In this document: one piece after another, positions 10,371-18,131 of the stretch
Position numbering within the stretch: the first letter of the stretch is position 1
Layout of the letters: every line of letters begins with the position of its first letter
Assembly (NCBI RefSeq): GCF_039543545.1
Contig: NZ_BAABJY010000002.1
Span: 620,001 to 684,000, forward strand
Reading direction: 5' to 3'
DNA: 64,000 bases
DNA from: Luteimonas vadosa
GTDB lineage: Bacteria > Pseudomonadota > Gammaproteobacteria > Xanthomonadales > Xanthomonadaceae
The notes under the pieces: model-generated
Seen by the model: only the letters and a program-made list of their open reading frames with translations
What the model was told of the DNA's origin: nothing
The model's database searches: none
Position numbers and translations under genes: made by a program

Positions 10371-11441
10371 ATGCGTATCGGTATCCCTTCGGAAACCAAA
10401 ACCCTCGAAGGGCGGGTGGCCCTGGTGCCCGCCGCCGCCGGCGACCTGGTCAACCGTGGGCACGAGGTCTGGCTGCAACAAGGCGCCGGGCTCAAGTCCG
10501 GTTTCCGGGACGAGCAGTACGCCGCGCTCGGCGTGAACATCGCCCCGGACGCGGCCGCCCTGTACGAAAAGGGCGAGCTGATCGTCAAGGTCAAGGAACC
10601 GATCGAAGGGGACCTGGCGCTCCTGCGCAAGGACCACCTGCTGTTCTGCTACCTCCACCTGGCGGCGGAGCCGGCGCTGACCCGGCGCCTGCTCGACATC
10701 GGGTTGACCGGAATCGCCTTCGAGACCGTCGAGCTGGCCAACGGCGACCTGCCGTTGCTCGCGCCCATGTCGATCATCGCCGGCAAGATCGCCACCCAGG
10801 TCGGCACGACGCTGCTGCACCAGCCCAATGGCGGGAAGGGCAAGCTGCTCGGCGGACTGCCGTCGACCGAACGCGGAAAGGTCGTGGTCTTCGGGGCGGG
10901 CATGGCCGGGGGCGCGTCCGCCGCGCTCGCCGCGGCCGGCGGATCAAACGTGGTCGTGTTCGAGATGCGCACCGATCGCATGGACGAAATGATGCGGCTG
11001 GGCCACAACGTCACTGCGTTGTATCCCTACGATGACGTGGTCACGCGTGAAGTCGCTACCGCCGACCTCGTCATCGGCGCGGTGCTGGTGACCGGGGCGA
11101 GGGCCCCGAACGTGCTGACCCGGGACATGCTCAAGGGCATGGAGGACGGCAGCGTGGTGGTCGACATCTCGATCGACCAGGGCGGATGCTTCGAGACCTC
11201 CCGCCCCACGAACTGGAAGGATCCGACCTACGTGGAGGAGGGCGTGACGCACTTCTGCGTGACCAACATGCCCGGCGCGGTGCCGCAGACGTCGTCGCAG
11301 GCGATCTGCGCTGCAATCCTGCCCTGGGTCAACAGGCTCGCTTCCGGAAGTGCCTGGCGCGATAACGAGGCGCTGCAAAAGGGCATCAACGTGGAAGCCG
11401 GGAAATTGATTCATCCGGCGCTGCAGGGTATGAATGTTTGA
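10371..11441 (+). CDS. ald: Alanine dehydrogenase
   Basis: Catalyses the reversible NAD-dependent conversion of L-alanine to pyruvate and ammonia. The 356-aa product begins MRIGIPSETKTLEGRVAL and has the catalytic Lys in IVKVKEPI (about residue 74) and His in LFCYLHLAAEP (about residue 95). The nucleotide-binding GAGMAGGASAALAAAGG follows at about 175-190, and the late signature FETSRPT and NMPGAVPQTSSQA completes the match. An AGGAG ribosome site lies eight bases before the ATG. The leader contains an intrinsic terminator, so expression may be controlled by attenuation. Confidence 0.97.
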   Translation: MRIGIPSETKTLEGRVALVPAAAGDLVNRGHEVWLQQGAGLKSGFRDEQYAALGVNIAPDAAALYEKGELIVKVKEPIEGDLALLRKDHLLFCYLHLAAEPALTRRLLDIGLTGIAFETVELANGDLPLLAPMSIIAGKIATQVGTTLLHQPNGGKGKLLGGLPSTERGKVVVFGAGMAGGASAALAAAGGSNVVVFEMRTDRMDEMMRLGHNVTALYPYDDVVTREVATADLVIGAVLVTGARAPNVLTRDMLKGMEDGSVVVDISIDQGGCFETSRPTNWKDPTYVEEGVTHFCVTNMPGAVPQTSSQAICAAILPWVNRLASGSAWRDNEALQKGINVEAGKLIHPALQGMNV

Positions 11442-11486
11442 TGTAGCATCAGTCACTTAGGGAATTTTCTTAAGGCATCACTCACG

Positions 11487-13844
11487 GTGGCAATCGCACG
11501 CTCGGATCGCATCAACCGGCAGCGCGGCTCGAAGTCGGGCGCGAAGGCCGCGACACCGAACCCCCGCCGCCAACGGCTGATGCGGGACATCGCGCTGATC
11601 GCGATCGCCCCGCTGCTGCTCTACCTGCTGGTCTGCCTGGTCACGTTCTCCCCGGAGGATCCGGGCTGGTCGCACTCGGGGAGCGTCACTGCGCCGCTGA
11701 ACAACGCCGGCGGCAGGGTAGGGGCCTGGACCGCGGACGTGCTGCTTTACCTGTTCGGCTACGTGGCCTACCTGCTGCCCGTCATGTTGGGCGTGGTGGC
11801 CTGGATCGCGCTATTCGGGATGGACAGCGACGGCGACGGGGACGCCGACCTGGGGCCGGCGTTGCGCCTGGTCGGCATCGTCGGCTTCCTGGTGGCCGCC
11901 ACCGGGTTGCTGGCGCTCAGGATGCCCGGCGTCGCCGACCTGTCGGCGGGCGGAGGCGGCATCCTGGGGCGCCTGGTCGGCAATTCGCTCAATGCCGGGT
12001 TCGGCGCGGTCGGCGGCAACCTGTTCCTGCTCGCGCTGTTGCTGGTCGCGATCACCCTCGCCACCGGCTTGTCCTGGCTCGGGGTCATGGATGCACTGGG
12101 TCGCTGGACGCTGGCGCTTCCCGCGCTCATGCGCCGTCTGCTAGGCAAGGCCGCCGAAAAGCGCCAGGCGCACGCCTATCGCGAGGAACGCATCGAGAGC
12201 CGCAAGGTCGACACCGAACTGCGGGCCAAGCGCGCGCCGGTGAAGATCGAGCCGCCCGCGCCGGCGCAGGTCGAGAAGAGCGAGCGGGCCAAGCGCGAGC
12301 AGCAGATCCCGCTGTTCCATGTCGGGGACGGCACCGGCATCCCGCCCCTGGCCTTGCTGGACGACCCGAAGCCGCAACCCAAGGGTTACAGCCAGGAGAC
12401 CTTGGAAACGCTGTCGCGGCAGATCGAGTTCAAGCTCAAGGACTTCCGCATCGACGCCGAAGTCGTGGGCGCCTACCCCGGCCCGGTCATCACGCGCTTC
12501 GAGCTCGAACCGGCGCCCGGCGTCAAGGTCAGCCAGATCAGTTCGCTGGACAAGGACATCGCACGCGGCCTTTCGGTGAAGTCGGTGCGCATCGTCGACG
12601 TGATCCCCGGGAAGTCGGTGGTGGGCCTGGAAACGCCCAACACCCACCGCGAAATGATCTACCTCAGCGAATTGCTGCGATCCAAGGAGTACGACAAGTC
12701 CGGCAGCCCGTTGACGCTGGCCTTGGGCAAGGACATCGCCGGCAGGCCCACCGTCGCCGACCTGCAGCGCATGCCGCACCTGCTGGTCGCCGGCACCACG
12801 GGCTCGGGCAAGTCGGTCGCGGTCAACGCCATGGTGCTCAGCCTGCTGTACAAGGCCTCGCCCAAGGACGTGCGCATGCTGATGATCGACCCGAAGATGC
12901 TGGAACTCAGCGTCTACCAGGGCATCCCGCACCTGCTCGCCCCGGTCGTGACCGACATGAAGGAGGCCGCCAACGGCCTGCGCTGGTGCGTGGCCGAAAT
13001 GGAGCGCCGCTACAAGCTGATGTCCGCCGTCGGCGTGCGCAACCTGGCCGGCTTCAACAAGAAGGTCAAGGACGCCAAGGACGCGCGGCAGCCGCTGCTC
13101 GACCCCCTGTTCAAGCCGAACCCGGAGTCCAACGAAGTGGCGCAGCCACTCGAGACGCTTCCCCACATCGTCGTGATCATCGACGAATTCGCCGACATGA
13201 TGATGATCGTCGGCAAGAAGGTCGAGGAGCTGATCGCGCGGCTGGCGCAGAAGGCCCGCGCTGCGGGCATCCACCTCATCCTCGCCACGCAGCGGCCGTC
13301 GGTCGACGTCATCACCGGCCTGATCAAGGCGAACATCCCGACCCGGATCGCCTTCCAGGTATCCAGCAAGATCGACTCACGGACCATCCTCGACCAGTCG
13401 GGGGCCGAGACGCTGCTGGGACATGGCGACATGCTCTACCTGCCGCCCGGAACCGCGCTGCCCGAGCGCGTCCATGGCGCCTTCGTGTCCGACGAGGAAG
13501 TGCATCGCGTCGCCGAGCACCTTAAGCAAAGCAGCCCTGGCAACGACTACATCGAAGGAGTCCTCGACGACGTCCAGTCGATGGGAGATGGCGTCGTCGT
13601 CGGCGCGACAGGATTGCCCGAAAGCGACGGGGCAGGGGACGAGGGAGATCCGCTCTACGACGACGCGGTGCGCGTGGTCACCGAAACCCGCAGGGCCTCG
13701 ATCTCGGGCGTCCAGCGCCGGCTGAAGATCGGCTACAACCGCGCCGCGCGCCTGGTCGAGGCCATGGAGGCCGCGGGCGTGGTCTCGCCCCCGGAGCACA
13801 ACGGCGATCGCACGGTGCTCGCGCCGCCGCCGCCCCCGAGATGA
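11487..13844 (+). CDS. ftsK: DNA translocase FtsK
   Basis: FtsK pumps DNA at the division septum and activates XerCD at dif. The 785-aa product (GTG start) has four N-terminal membrane helices (about residues 30-205), a short linker, the alpha/beta translocase motor with Walker A GTTGSGKSVAVN and Walker B IVVIIDEFADMM, and a C-terminal winged-helix gamma domain (DDAVRVVTETRRASISGVQ to the end) that reads KOPS. The linker is much shorter than in E. coli FtsK, as usual in xanthomonads. The start is 45 bp after ald, and lolA and rarA follow, a common ftsK-lolA-rarA order. Confidence 0.97.
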   Translation: MAIARSDRINRQRGSKSGAKAATPNPRRQRLMRDIALIAIAPLLLYLLVCLVTFSPEDPGWSHSGSVTAPLNNAGGRVGAWTADVLLYLFGYVAYLLPVMLGVVAWIALFGMDSDGDGDADLGPALRLVGIVGFLVAATGLLALRMPGVADLSAGGGGILGRLVGNSLNAGFGAVGGNLFLLALLLVAITLATGLSWLGVMDALGRWTLALPALMRRLLGKAAEKRQAHAYREERIESRKVDTELRAKRAPVKIEPPAPAQVEKSERAKREQQIPLFHVGDGTGIPPLALLDDPKPQPKGYSQETLETLSRQIEFKLKDFRIDAEVVGAYPGPVITRFELEPAPGVKVSQISSLDKDIARGLSVKSVRIVDVIPGKSVVGLETPNTHREMIYLSELLRSKEYDKSGSPLTLALGKDIAGRPTVADLQRMPHLLVAGTTGSGKSVAVNAMVLSLLYKASPKDVRMLMIDPKMLELSVYQGIPHLLAPVVTDMKEAANGLRWCVAEMERRYKLMSAVGVRNLAGFNKKVKDAKDARQPLLDPLFKPNPESNEVAQPLETLPHIVVIIDEFADMMMIVGKKVEELIARLAQKARAAGIHLILATQRPSVDVITGLIKANIPTRIAFQVSSKIDSRTILDQSGAETLLGHGDMLYLPPGTALPERVHGAFVSDEEVHRVAEHLKQSSPGNDYIEGVLDDVQSMGDGVVVGATGLPESDGAGDEGDPLYDDAVRVVTETRRASISGVQRRLKIGYNRAARLVEAMEAAGVVSPPEHNGDRTVLAPPPPPR

Positions 13845-13975
13845 CTGGCTGTCCGCCCTTCCGAAACTGAATCGCCAGCGGTGGCCGAGCGTTTGGCACG
13901 AAGCGCCGTGACCCCGCATTCAGCATCGACTTCCCAGACTCCCACCCATTCCCTGAAAGACTTAGGAGCCCAACG

Positions 13976-14602
13976 ATGATCGCCTGGACCCGCTGGATCC
14001 TGATTTTCGCCACCTTGCTCGCCGGTACCGCGTTCGCCGGTGCCCGCGAGGACCTCGACGGCTTCACCAAGGGCCTGAAGGGCCTGGACGGGCGCTTCGT
14101 GCAGCAGGTGTTCGATGCCAATGGCAAGCTCAAGGAGACCTCGAGTGGCCGCGTCGCGCTGTCGGCTCCGCGCCTGTTCCGTTGGGAGTACGTCAAGCCG
14201 TACCCGCAGCTGATCGTCGCCGACGGCCGCAAGGTCTGGGTCTACGACCCCGACCTGCAGCAGGTCACCGTGCGCCCCCAGGGCGTGGAGGAGGAAAACA
14301 GCCCCTTGGCTGCCCTGATCGATCCCGCGCGCCTCGATCGCGACTTCAACGTCCGCGAATTGGCGAGCAAGGAGGCCGGCCTGGCCTGGTTGGAGCTGAC
14401 CCCGAAGCAGCCGGCGGACGCCAGCTTCCAGAGCGCCAGGCTGGGATTCGACAAGGCGGGGCTGGCGCGCATGCAGGTCGTCGACGCCCTGGGCCAGCGC
14501 ACCCAGATCAGCTTCAAGGGATGGAAGAAGAACCCGGGATTCGCGCGCAGCACGTTCAGGTACGCGCCGCCCAAGGGCGTCGACGTGGTCGGCGAGGGCT
14601 GA
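13976..14602 (+). CDS. lolA: Outer-membrane lipoprotein carrier protein LolA
   Basis: Periplasmic chaperone carrying lipoproteins from LolCDE to LolB. The 208-aa precursor has a signal peptide (MIAWTRWILIFATLLAGTAF, cleavage after AFA/G near residue 22) and the LolA features GLDGRFVQQVFDANGKL, PRLFRWEYVKPYPQLIVADG and VWVYDPDLQQVTV, in which hydrophobic residues line the lipid-binding barrel. An AGGAG site lies eight bases before the ATG. It follows ftsK by 131 bp. Confidence 0.96.
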   Translation: MIAWTRWILIFATLLAGTAFAGAREDLDGFTKGLKGLDGRFVQQVFDANGKLKETSSGRVALSAPRLFRWEYVKPYPQLIVADGRKVWVYDPDLQQVTVRPQGVEEENSPLAALIDPARLDRDFNVRELASKEAGLAWLELTPKQPADASFQSARLGFDKAGLARMQVVDALGQRTQISFKGWKKNPGFARSTFRYAPPKGVDVVGEG

Positions 14603-14692
14603 ACAAGCGGCAGGGGAGGGCCCGCGCGGCACCCTGACCCGTTCTACACAGCCAACGCGTTCTGATGGACGAACGCCAAGGATGATCCCGCC

Positions 14693-15427
14693 ATGCCGCG
14701 CACTCGTTCCCCCATCGCCAGTGTCCTGCTGATCGCCATCGTGACCTGCGCCATGGGCTCGGTGGCCGCTGTCCAGCAGCCCCGAGCCGAGGCCCCGAAG
14801 CATATCGAGGCCAAGCCCACGCGAGCGCTCGGGCAGCCCGAATCCCGCGCCGAAGGCGACGAAACGCTGCAGAACGCCGTCGCATCCGCCGTGGTCGGGG
14901 TCCTGACCGAGCAGTTCGGCGGGCGGCGAATCGCGGTGAAGCTCGATAGCACCGAGGCGGAGATCGCCAGCATCCGCGACCGCGTCGTCTCTGGCGAGGG
15001 CCGGGTGCAGATCGGTTCCGACCAAGAGTGGATCGGGTTTCGCTACCGCACCCTGTACGACACCCAGGAGGGCAGTGCAGGGTTCCCGCAAGTCACGCTC
15101 GGCGGCACCAGGGCGACGGCGGAACGGACCGTGCCCAACGATTCGGGCCTCGTCCGCGAGCTCGACCGCCAGGTCGCCGCGCAACTGGGACGGGAATTCG
15201 TCGGTCAATCCGTCGCCCTGAAGATCGATGAAGTCACCACCCACGAGACCGGCAAGCGTTACCTGCGGTTCGACGGCGCCGGCCTGGCCAATTTCGGCCG
15301 TGAAGGCAGCACGCCCGCCCGCATCGACGCCCTCTACGATCGTGCCGAGAAGGCATGGCTGCGTGTCAATTACGAACTGGGGCCTGCCGCCGTCCTGCAG
15401 GACGAGCACAGCATCGCCGGCAACTAG
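14693..15427 (+). CDS. Uncharacterised secreted protein
   Basis: A 244-aa protein with a signal peptide (MPRTRSPIASVLLIAIVTCA, cleavage around VAA at residues 25-27). The mature domain contains AVASAVVGVLTEQFGGRRIAVKLD and a second similar segment, LDRQVAAQLGREFVGQSVALKID. These two look like repeats of one alpha-beta unit: helix, then (G)R.(I/V)A(V/L)K(L/I)D strand. I do not recognise a family. It sits between lolA and rarA without an evident link to either; its spacing (90 bp after lolA) allows co-transcription. Confidence 0.72.
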   Translation: MPRTRSPIASVLLIAIVTCAMGSVAAVQQPRAEAPKHIEAKPTRALGQPESRAEGDETLQNAVASAVVGVLTEQFGGRRIAVKLDSTEAEIASIRDRVVSGEGRVQIGSDQEWIGFRYRTLYDTQEGSAGFPQVTLGGTRATAERTVPNDSGLVRELDRQVAAQLGREFVGQSVALKIDEVTTHETGKRYLRFDGAGLANFGREGSTPARIDALYDRAEKAWLRVNYELGPAAVLQDEHSIAGN

Positions 15428-15509
15428 GCGCTTCCCTACACGTAGGCCTCCAGCGTCGGCAGGATGACTCGGTCTTGGTAGTGTGTGCGGACCCCAGGTT
15501 CGAGCTCTC

Positions 15510-16886
15510 GTGGCCAAACCAGATTTCCCATCTCCCGGCGAACCCGCACACGACCTCCTGAGCGTCGATCGCGAGGCCTTGCGCCCGTTGGCCGAGCGCA
15601 TGCGTCCGCGGACGCTGGATGCAATGGTCGGCCAGCGGCGGCTCCTCGCCCCTGGATCTGCGTTGCGACAGTCCGTCGAAGCAGGGCAGGTGCATTCGAT
15701 GGTGTTGTGGGGCCCGCCAGGTTGCGGAAAGACCACGCTGGCGCTGCTGCTCGCAAACTATGCCGACGCCTCGTTCCACGCGATCTCGGCCGTGCTCTCC
15801 GGATTGCCGGAAGTCCGCAAGGTACTCGCGGAGGCCGCGCAGCGATTTTCGCAGGGCCGGCGAACGGTGCTGTTCGTGGACGAGGTGCACCGCTTCAACA
15901 AGGCGCAACAGGATGCCTTCCTGCCGCACATCGAGCGCGGCAGCATCCTGTTCGTCGGCGCCACCACGGAAAACCCCTCGTTCGAACTGAATTCCGCGTT
16001 GCTCTCCCGGTGCCGCGTCCACGTGATGGAAGCGGTGTCGGTCGACGACATCGTCGTTGCCTTGCACCGGGCACTGGGGGATGCCGAGCACGGACTCGGT
16101 GGCCGGGGGCTTGAAGTCTCCGAGCCGCACCTGCGAATGATCGCGGAGGCAGCGGATGGCGACGTCCGGCGGGCCTTGACCTTGCTGGAGATCGCCTCCG
16201 AGATTGCGTCGGAACAGGACGGCAAGGGCCGCCGGCAAATCACCGAGGCCACGTTGCACCAGGTGCTTGCCGACCGCACGCGTCGGTTCGACAAGGGTGG
16301 CGACCAGTTCTACGACCAGATCTCGGCGCTGCACAAGTCGGTACGCGGCTCGAATCCCGACGCCGCGGTCTACTGGCTCGCGCGGATGCTCGATGGTGGT
16401 TGCGATCCGGGTTACCTGGCGCGCCGGCTGACGCGCATGGCGATCGAGGACGTCGGCCTGGCGGATCCGCGCGCCTTGGCCATGGCGATCGAATCGTGGG
16501 AAGCGTACGACCGGCTCGGCAGCCCCGAGGGCGACCTGGCGCTGGCGCAACTGGCGCTGTACCTGGCGAGCACGGCCAAGTCCAATGCCGCATACCGCGC
16601 CTTCGCCGCCGCACGCAGCGACGTCGAGGAGTACGGCACGCAGGATGTCCCGATGCACCTGCGCAATGCACCCACCAGGCTGATGAAGGACCTCGGCCAT
16701 GGCAGGGGTTACCAGTACGACCACGATGCCGATGGCGGCGTCGCCCTGGACCAGGCGGGGTTCCCGGAGGCCATGGGCGAACGCATCTATTACGAGCCCG
16801 TCGAGCGGGGATTGGAAATCAGGCTGAAGCAGAAGCTCGACGAGCTGCGTCGCCAGCGCAAGCGTTCCCGGCAGGCGCCGCCGTAA
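15510..16886 (+). CDS. rarA: Replication-associated recombination protein RarA (MgsA)
   Basis: AAA+ clamp-loader-like ATPase acting at stalled replication forks. Walker A GPPGCGKTTLALLLA, Walker B VLFVDEVHRFNKAQQD, sensor 1 GATTENPSFELN and the C-terminal tetramerisation region (IEDVGLADPRAL, PMHLRNAPTRLMKDLGHGRGY) are all present. GTG at 15510 (MAKPDFPSPGE) gives a 458-aa protein of typical N-terminus; an in-frame GTG at 15483 adds nine residues and cannot be excluded, as neither has a strong ribosome site. ftsK-lolA-(hypothetical)-rarA-crcB runs on one strand. Confidence 0.95.
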   Translation: MAKPDFPSPGEPAHDLLSVDREALRPLAERMRPRTLDAMVGQRRLLAPGSALRQSVEAGQVHSMVLWGPPGCGKTTLALLLANYADASFHAISAVLSGLPEVRKVLAEAAQRFSQGRRTVLFVDEVHRFNKAQQDAFLPHIERGSILFVGATTENPSFELNSALLSRCRVHVMEAVSVDDIVVALHRALGDAEHGLGGRGLEVSEPHLRMIAEAADGDVRRALTLLEIASEIASEQDGKGRRQITEATLHQVLADRTRRFDKGGDQFYDQISALHKSVRGSNPDAAVYWLARMLDGGCDPGYLARRLTRMAIEDVGLADPRALAMAIESWEAYDRLGSPEGDLALAQLALYLASTAKSNAAYRAFAAARSDVEEYGTQDVPMHLRNAPTRLMKDLGHGRGYQYDHDADGGVALDQAGFPEAMGERIYYEPVERGLEIRLKQKLDELRRQRKRSRQAPP

Positions 16887-16922
16887 GATGCGGGCCATGG
16901 CGCGTTACGCGAACGATCGAAG

Positions 16923-17330
16923 ATGATCCCGGGACTGTGGTGGCAACAGTTGCTGCTGGTCATGGCGGGTGGCGCGCTGGGTGCCGGAGGACGGTTCTGG
17001 CTGAGTGGCTGGCTGCTTCGCCATGCCGGCGAGGGCTTCCCCTGGGGCACGCTGGCGGCCAACCTGGTCGGCTCCTTTGCTGTCGGTTATCTCGCCATCT
17101 GGCTCGAGGATCGCGGCCCGGCAGCGCTCTACTGGCGTGCCTTCCTGATCGTCGGGATCCTGGGCGCGCTCACGACCTACTCGGCACTGATGCTCGAGTG
17201 CCTGCTGCTGGCGCGGAGCCAGCGTAGCGGGGCGGTGGTGGCCTACCTGGGCGTGAGCCTTTTCGCAGGGTTGGCGCTGGTCTGGGTCGGCGCCCGCCTG
17301 GCGGGTGCCATGCGCCCGCCGTTCGGCTGA
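16923..17330 (+). CDS. crcB: Fluoride ion channel FluC/CrcB
   Basis: Dimeric fluoride exporter of the inner membrane. The 135-aa product has four transmembrane helices, the N-terminal GGALGAGGRFWLSG motif, the central GTLAANLVGSFAVGY with the pore-lining Asn, and GALTTYSALMLEC, the TTYS form of the family's T-T-F/Y-S sodium/fluoride site. It follows rarA by 36 bp. No fluoride riboswitch is visible in the short gap, so it is probably expressed with rarA. Confidence 0.93.
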   Translation: MIPGLWWQQLLLVMAGGALGAGGRFWLSGWLLRHAGEGFPWGTLAANLVGSFAVGYLAIWLEDRGPAALYWRAFLIVGILGALTTYSALMLECLLLARSQRSGAVVAYLGVSLFAGLALVWVGARLAGAMRPPFG

Positions 17331-17462
17331 CCCTTTGCGGCCAGCGTCCCCTTGGTCGCCAAGTCAGGGTCGCTGGCGGATCCAGCCGCGAATTGCGGCC
17401 ATGGCGTGCCAGTCGTATCCTCGATGGCGCGGCGCGGGTCGCGCCAGGCGGGGGAGCAGGCG

Positions 17463-18035
17463 ATGCGAGTTCTCGTAGCGGGATTGATCGGGGGCATCCT
17501 CGTTTTCGCCTGGGGTGCGCTGGCGCACATGCTGCTGCCGATTGGCGAAATGGGCTTCAGGACGGCCGTCGGGCAAGAGAGTGCCATTTCGGCGATCCAG
17601 GCCTCGGCAGAGCCTGGTGATGGCGTTTACATGCTCCCGGGCATGTCACCCGAGCAGTGGCAGGACGAAGGCCAGCGAGCCGCATTCATCCAGCGCTACG
17701 AGAGCAGCCCGTACGCCTTCGTGGTCTACCGCGCGGATGGCAATCCCGCGATGGCCAGCATGGGACCGAGTCTCGTGAAGCAGTTCCTGTCGGTGTTCGC
17801 AGGCGCCGTGCTGATGGCCTGGATCCTGTCCTCCATGGCCTCGGGATTCGGAAGGCGTGTCCTGGTCGCCGGGTGTCTTGGCCTGTTCGCCTGGTTGGCC
17901 GTCAGCGTCCCGTACTGGAACTGGTACCGATTCCCGACGGATTTCACCTTGGCCGCGCTGGTCGAACAGGTGGTTGGCTGGACGCTGGGCGGCGCCGGTG
18001 CCGCGTGGTGGCTTGGGCGCAGACGAAAGGGCTAA
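17463..18035 (+). CDS. Uncharacterised membrane protein
   Basis: A 190-aa protein starting MRVLVAGLIGGILVFAWGAL, chosen because GGGGGAG lies a few bases upstream; in-frame extension to 17352 is unlikely coding. Predicted helices: residues 3-23, about 112-130 (FLSVFAGAVLMAWILSSM), 137-155 (VLVAGCLGLFAWLAVSVPY) and the C-terminal AALVEQVVGWTLGGAGAAWWL. A periplasmic loop between helices 1 and 2 contains VYMLPGMSPEQWQDEGQRAA and SPYAFVVYR. I recall similar hypothetical proteins in many bacteria but no assigned function. It converges on cusA. Confidence 0.75.
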   Translation: MRVLVAGLIGGILVFAWGALAHMLLPIGEMGFRTAVGQESAISAIQASAEPGDGVYMLPGMSPEQWQDEGQRAAFIQRYESSPYAFVVYRADGNPAMASMGPSLVKQFLSVFAGAVLMAWILSSMASGFGRRVLVAGCLGLFAWLAVSVPYWNWYRFPTDFTLAALVEQVVGWTLGGAGAAWWLGRRRKG

Positions 18036-18094
18036 CAAGCCTGCGTTTGGCGAGTGAAGGGAGCTCGGTGGTTTCCGAGGCCAACAGACTCAGA

Positions 18095-18131
18095 TCATTT
18101 ACTTCGCATAATGCATATTATGTAATTAATT
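18095..18131. other. AT-rich island at the end of the copper cluster
   Basis: About 37 bp with very few G or C in otherwise GC-rich DNA, including an inverted repeat CATAAT-GCAT-ATTATG at 18107-18122 and TAATTAATTA next to the cusA stop. It lies exactly at the outer border of the cusCBA genes, between convergent transcripts. It could be an unusual terminator, a protein-binding site or a scar of insertion; the sequence alone does not decide. Confidence 0.5.

Noticed and set aside
8340..10820. An 826-codon minus-strand frame covering trxB and DUF2254 in another frame
   Set aside because: The real genes trxB and DUF2254 are in different frames with full family motifs; this one is Arg/Gly-rich noise that even crosses the start of ald.
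15486..15518. tRNA-like 3' end (CCCAGGTTCGAGCTC... ending GGCCA) near the rarA start
   Set aside because: The T-stem does not pair and no matching acceptor or D arm exists upstream; it is within or next to the rarA coding sequence.
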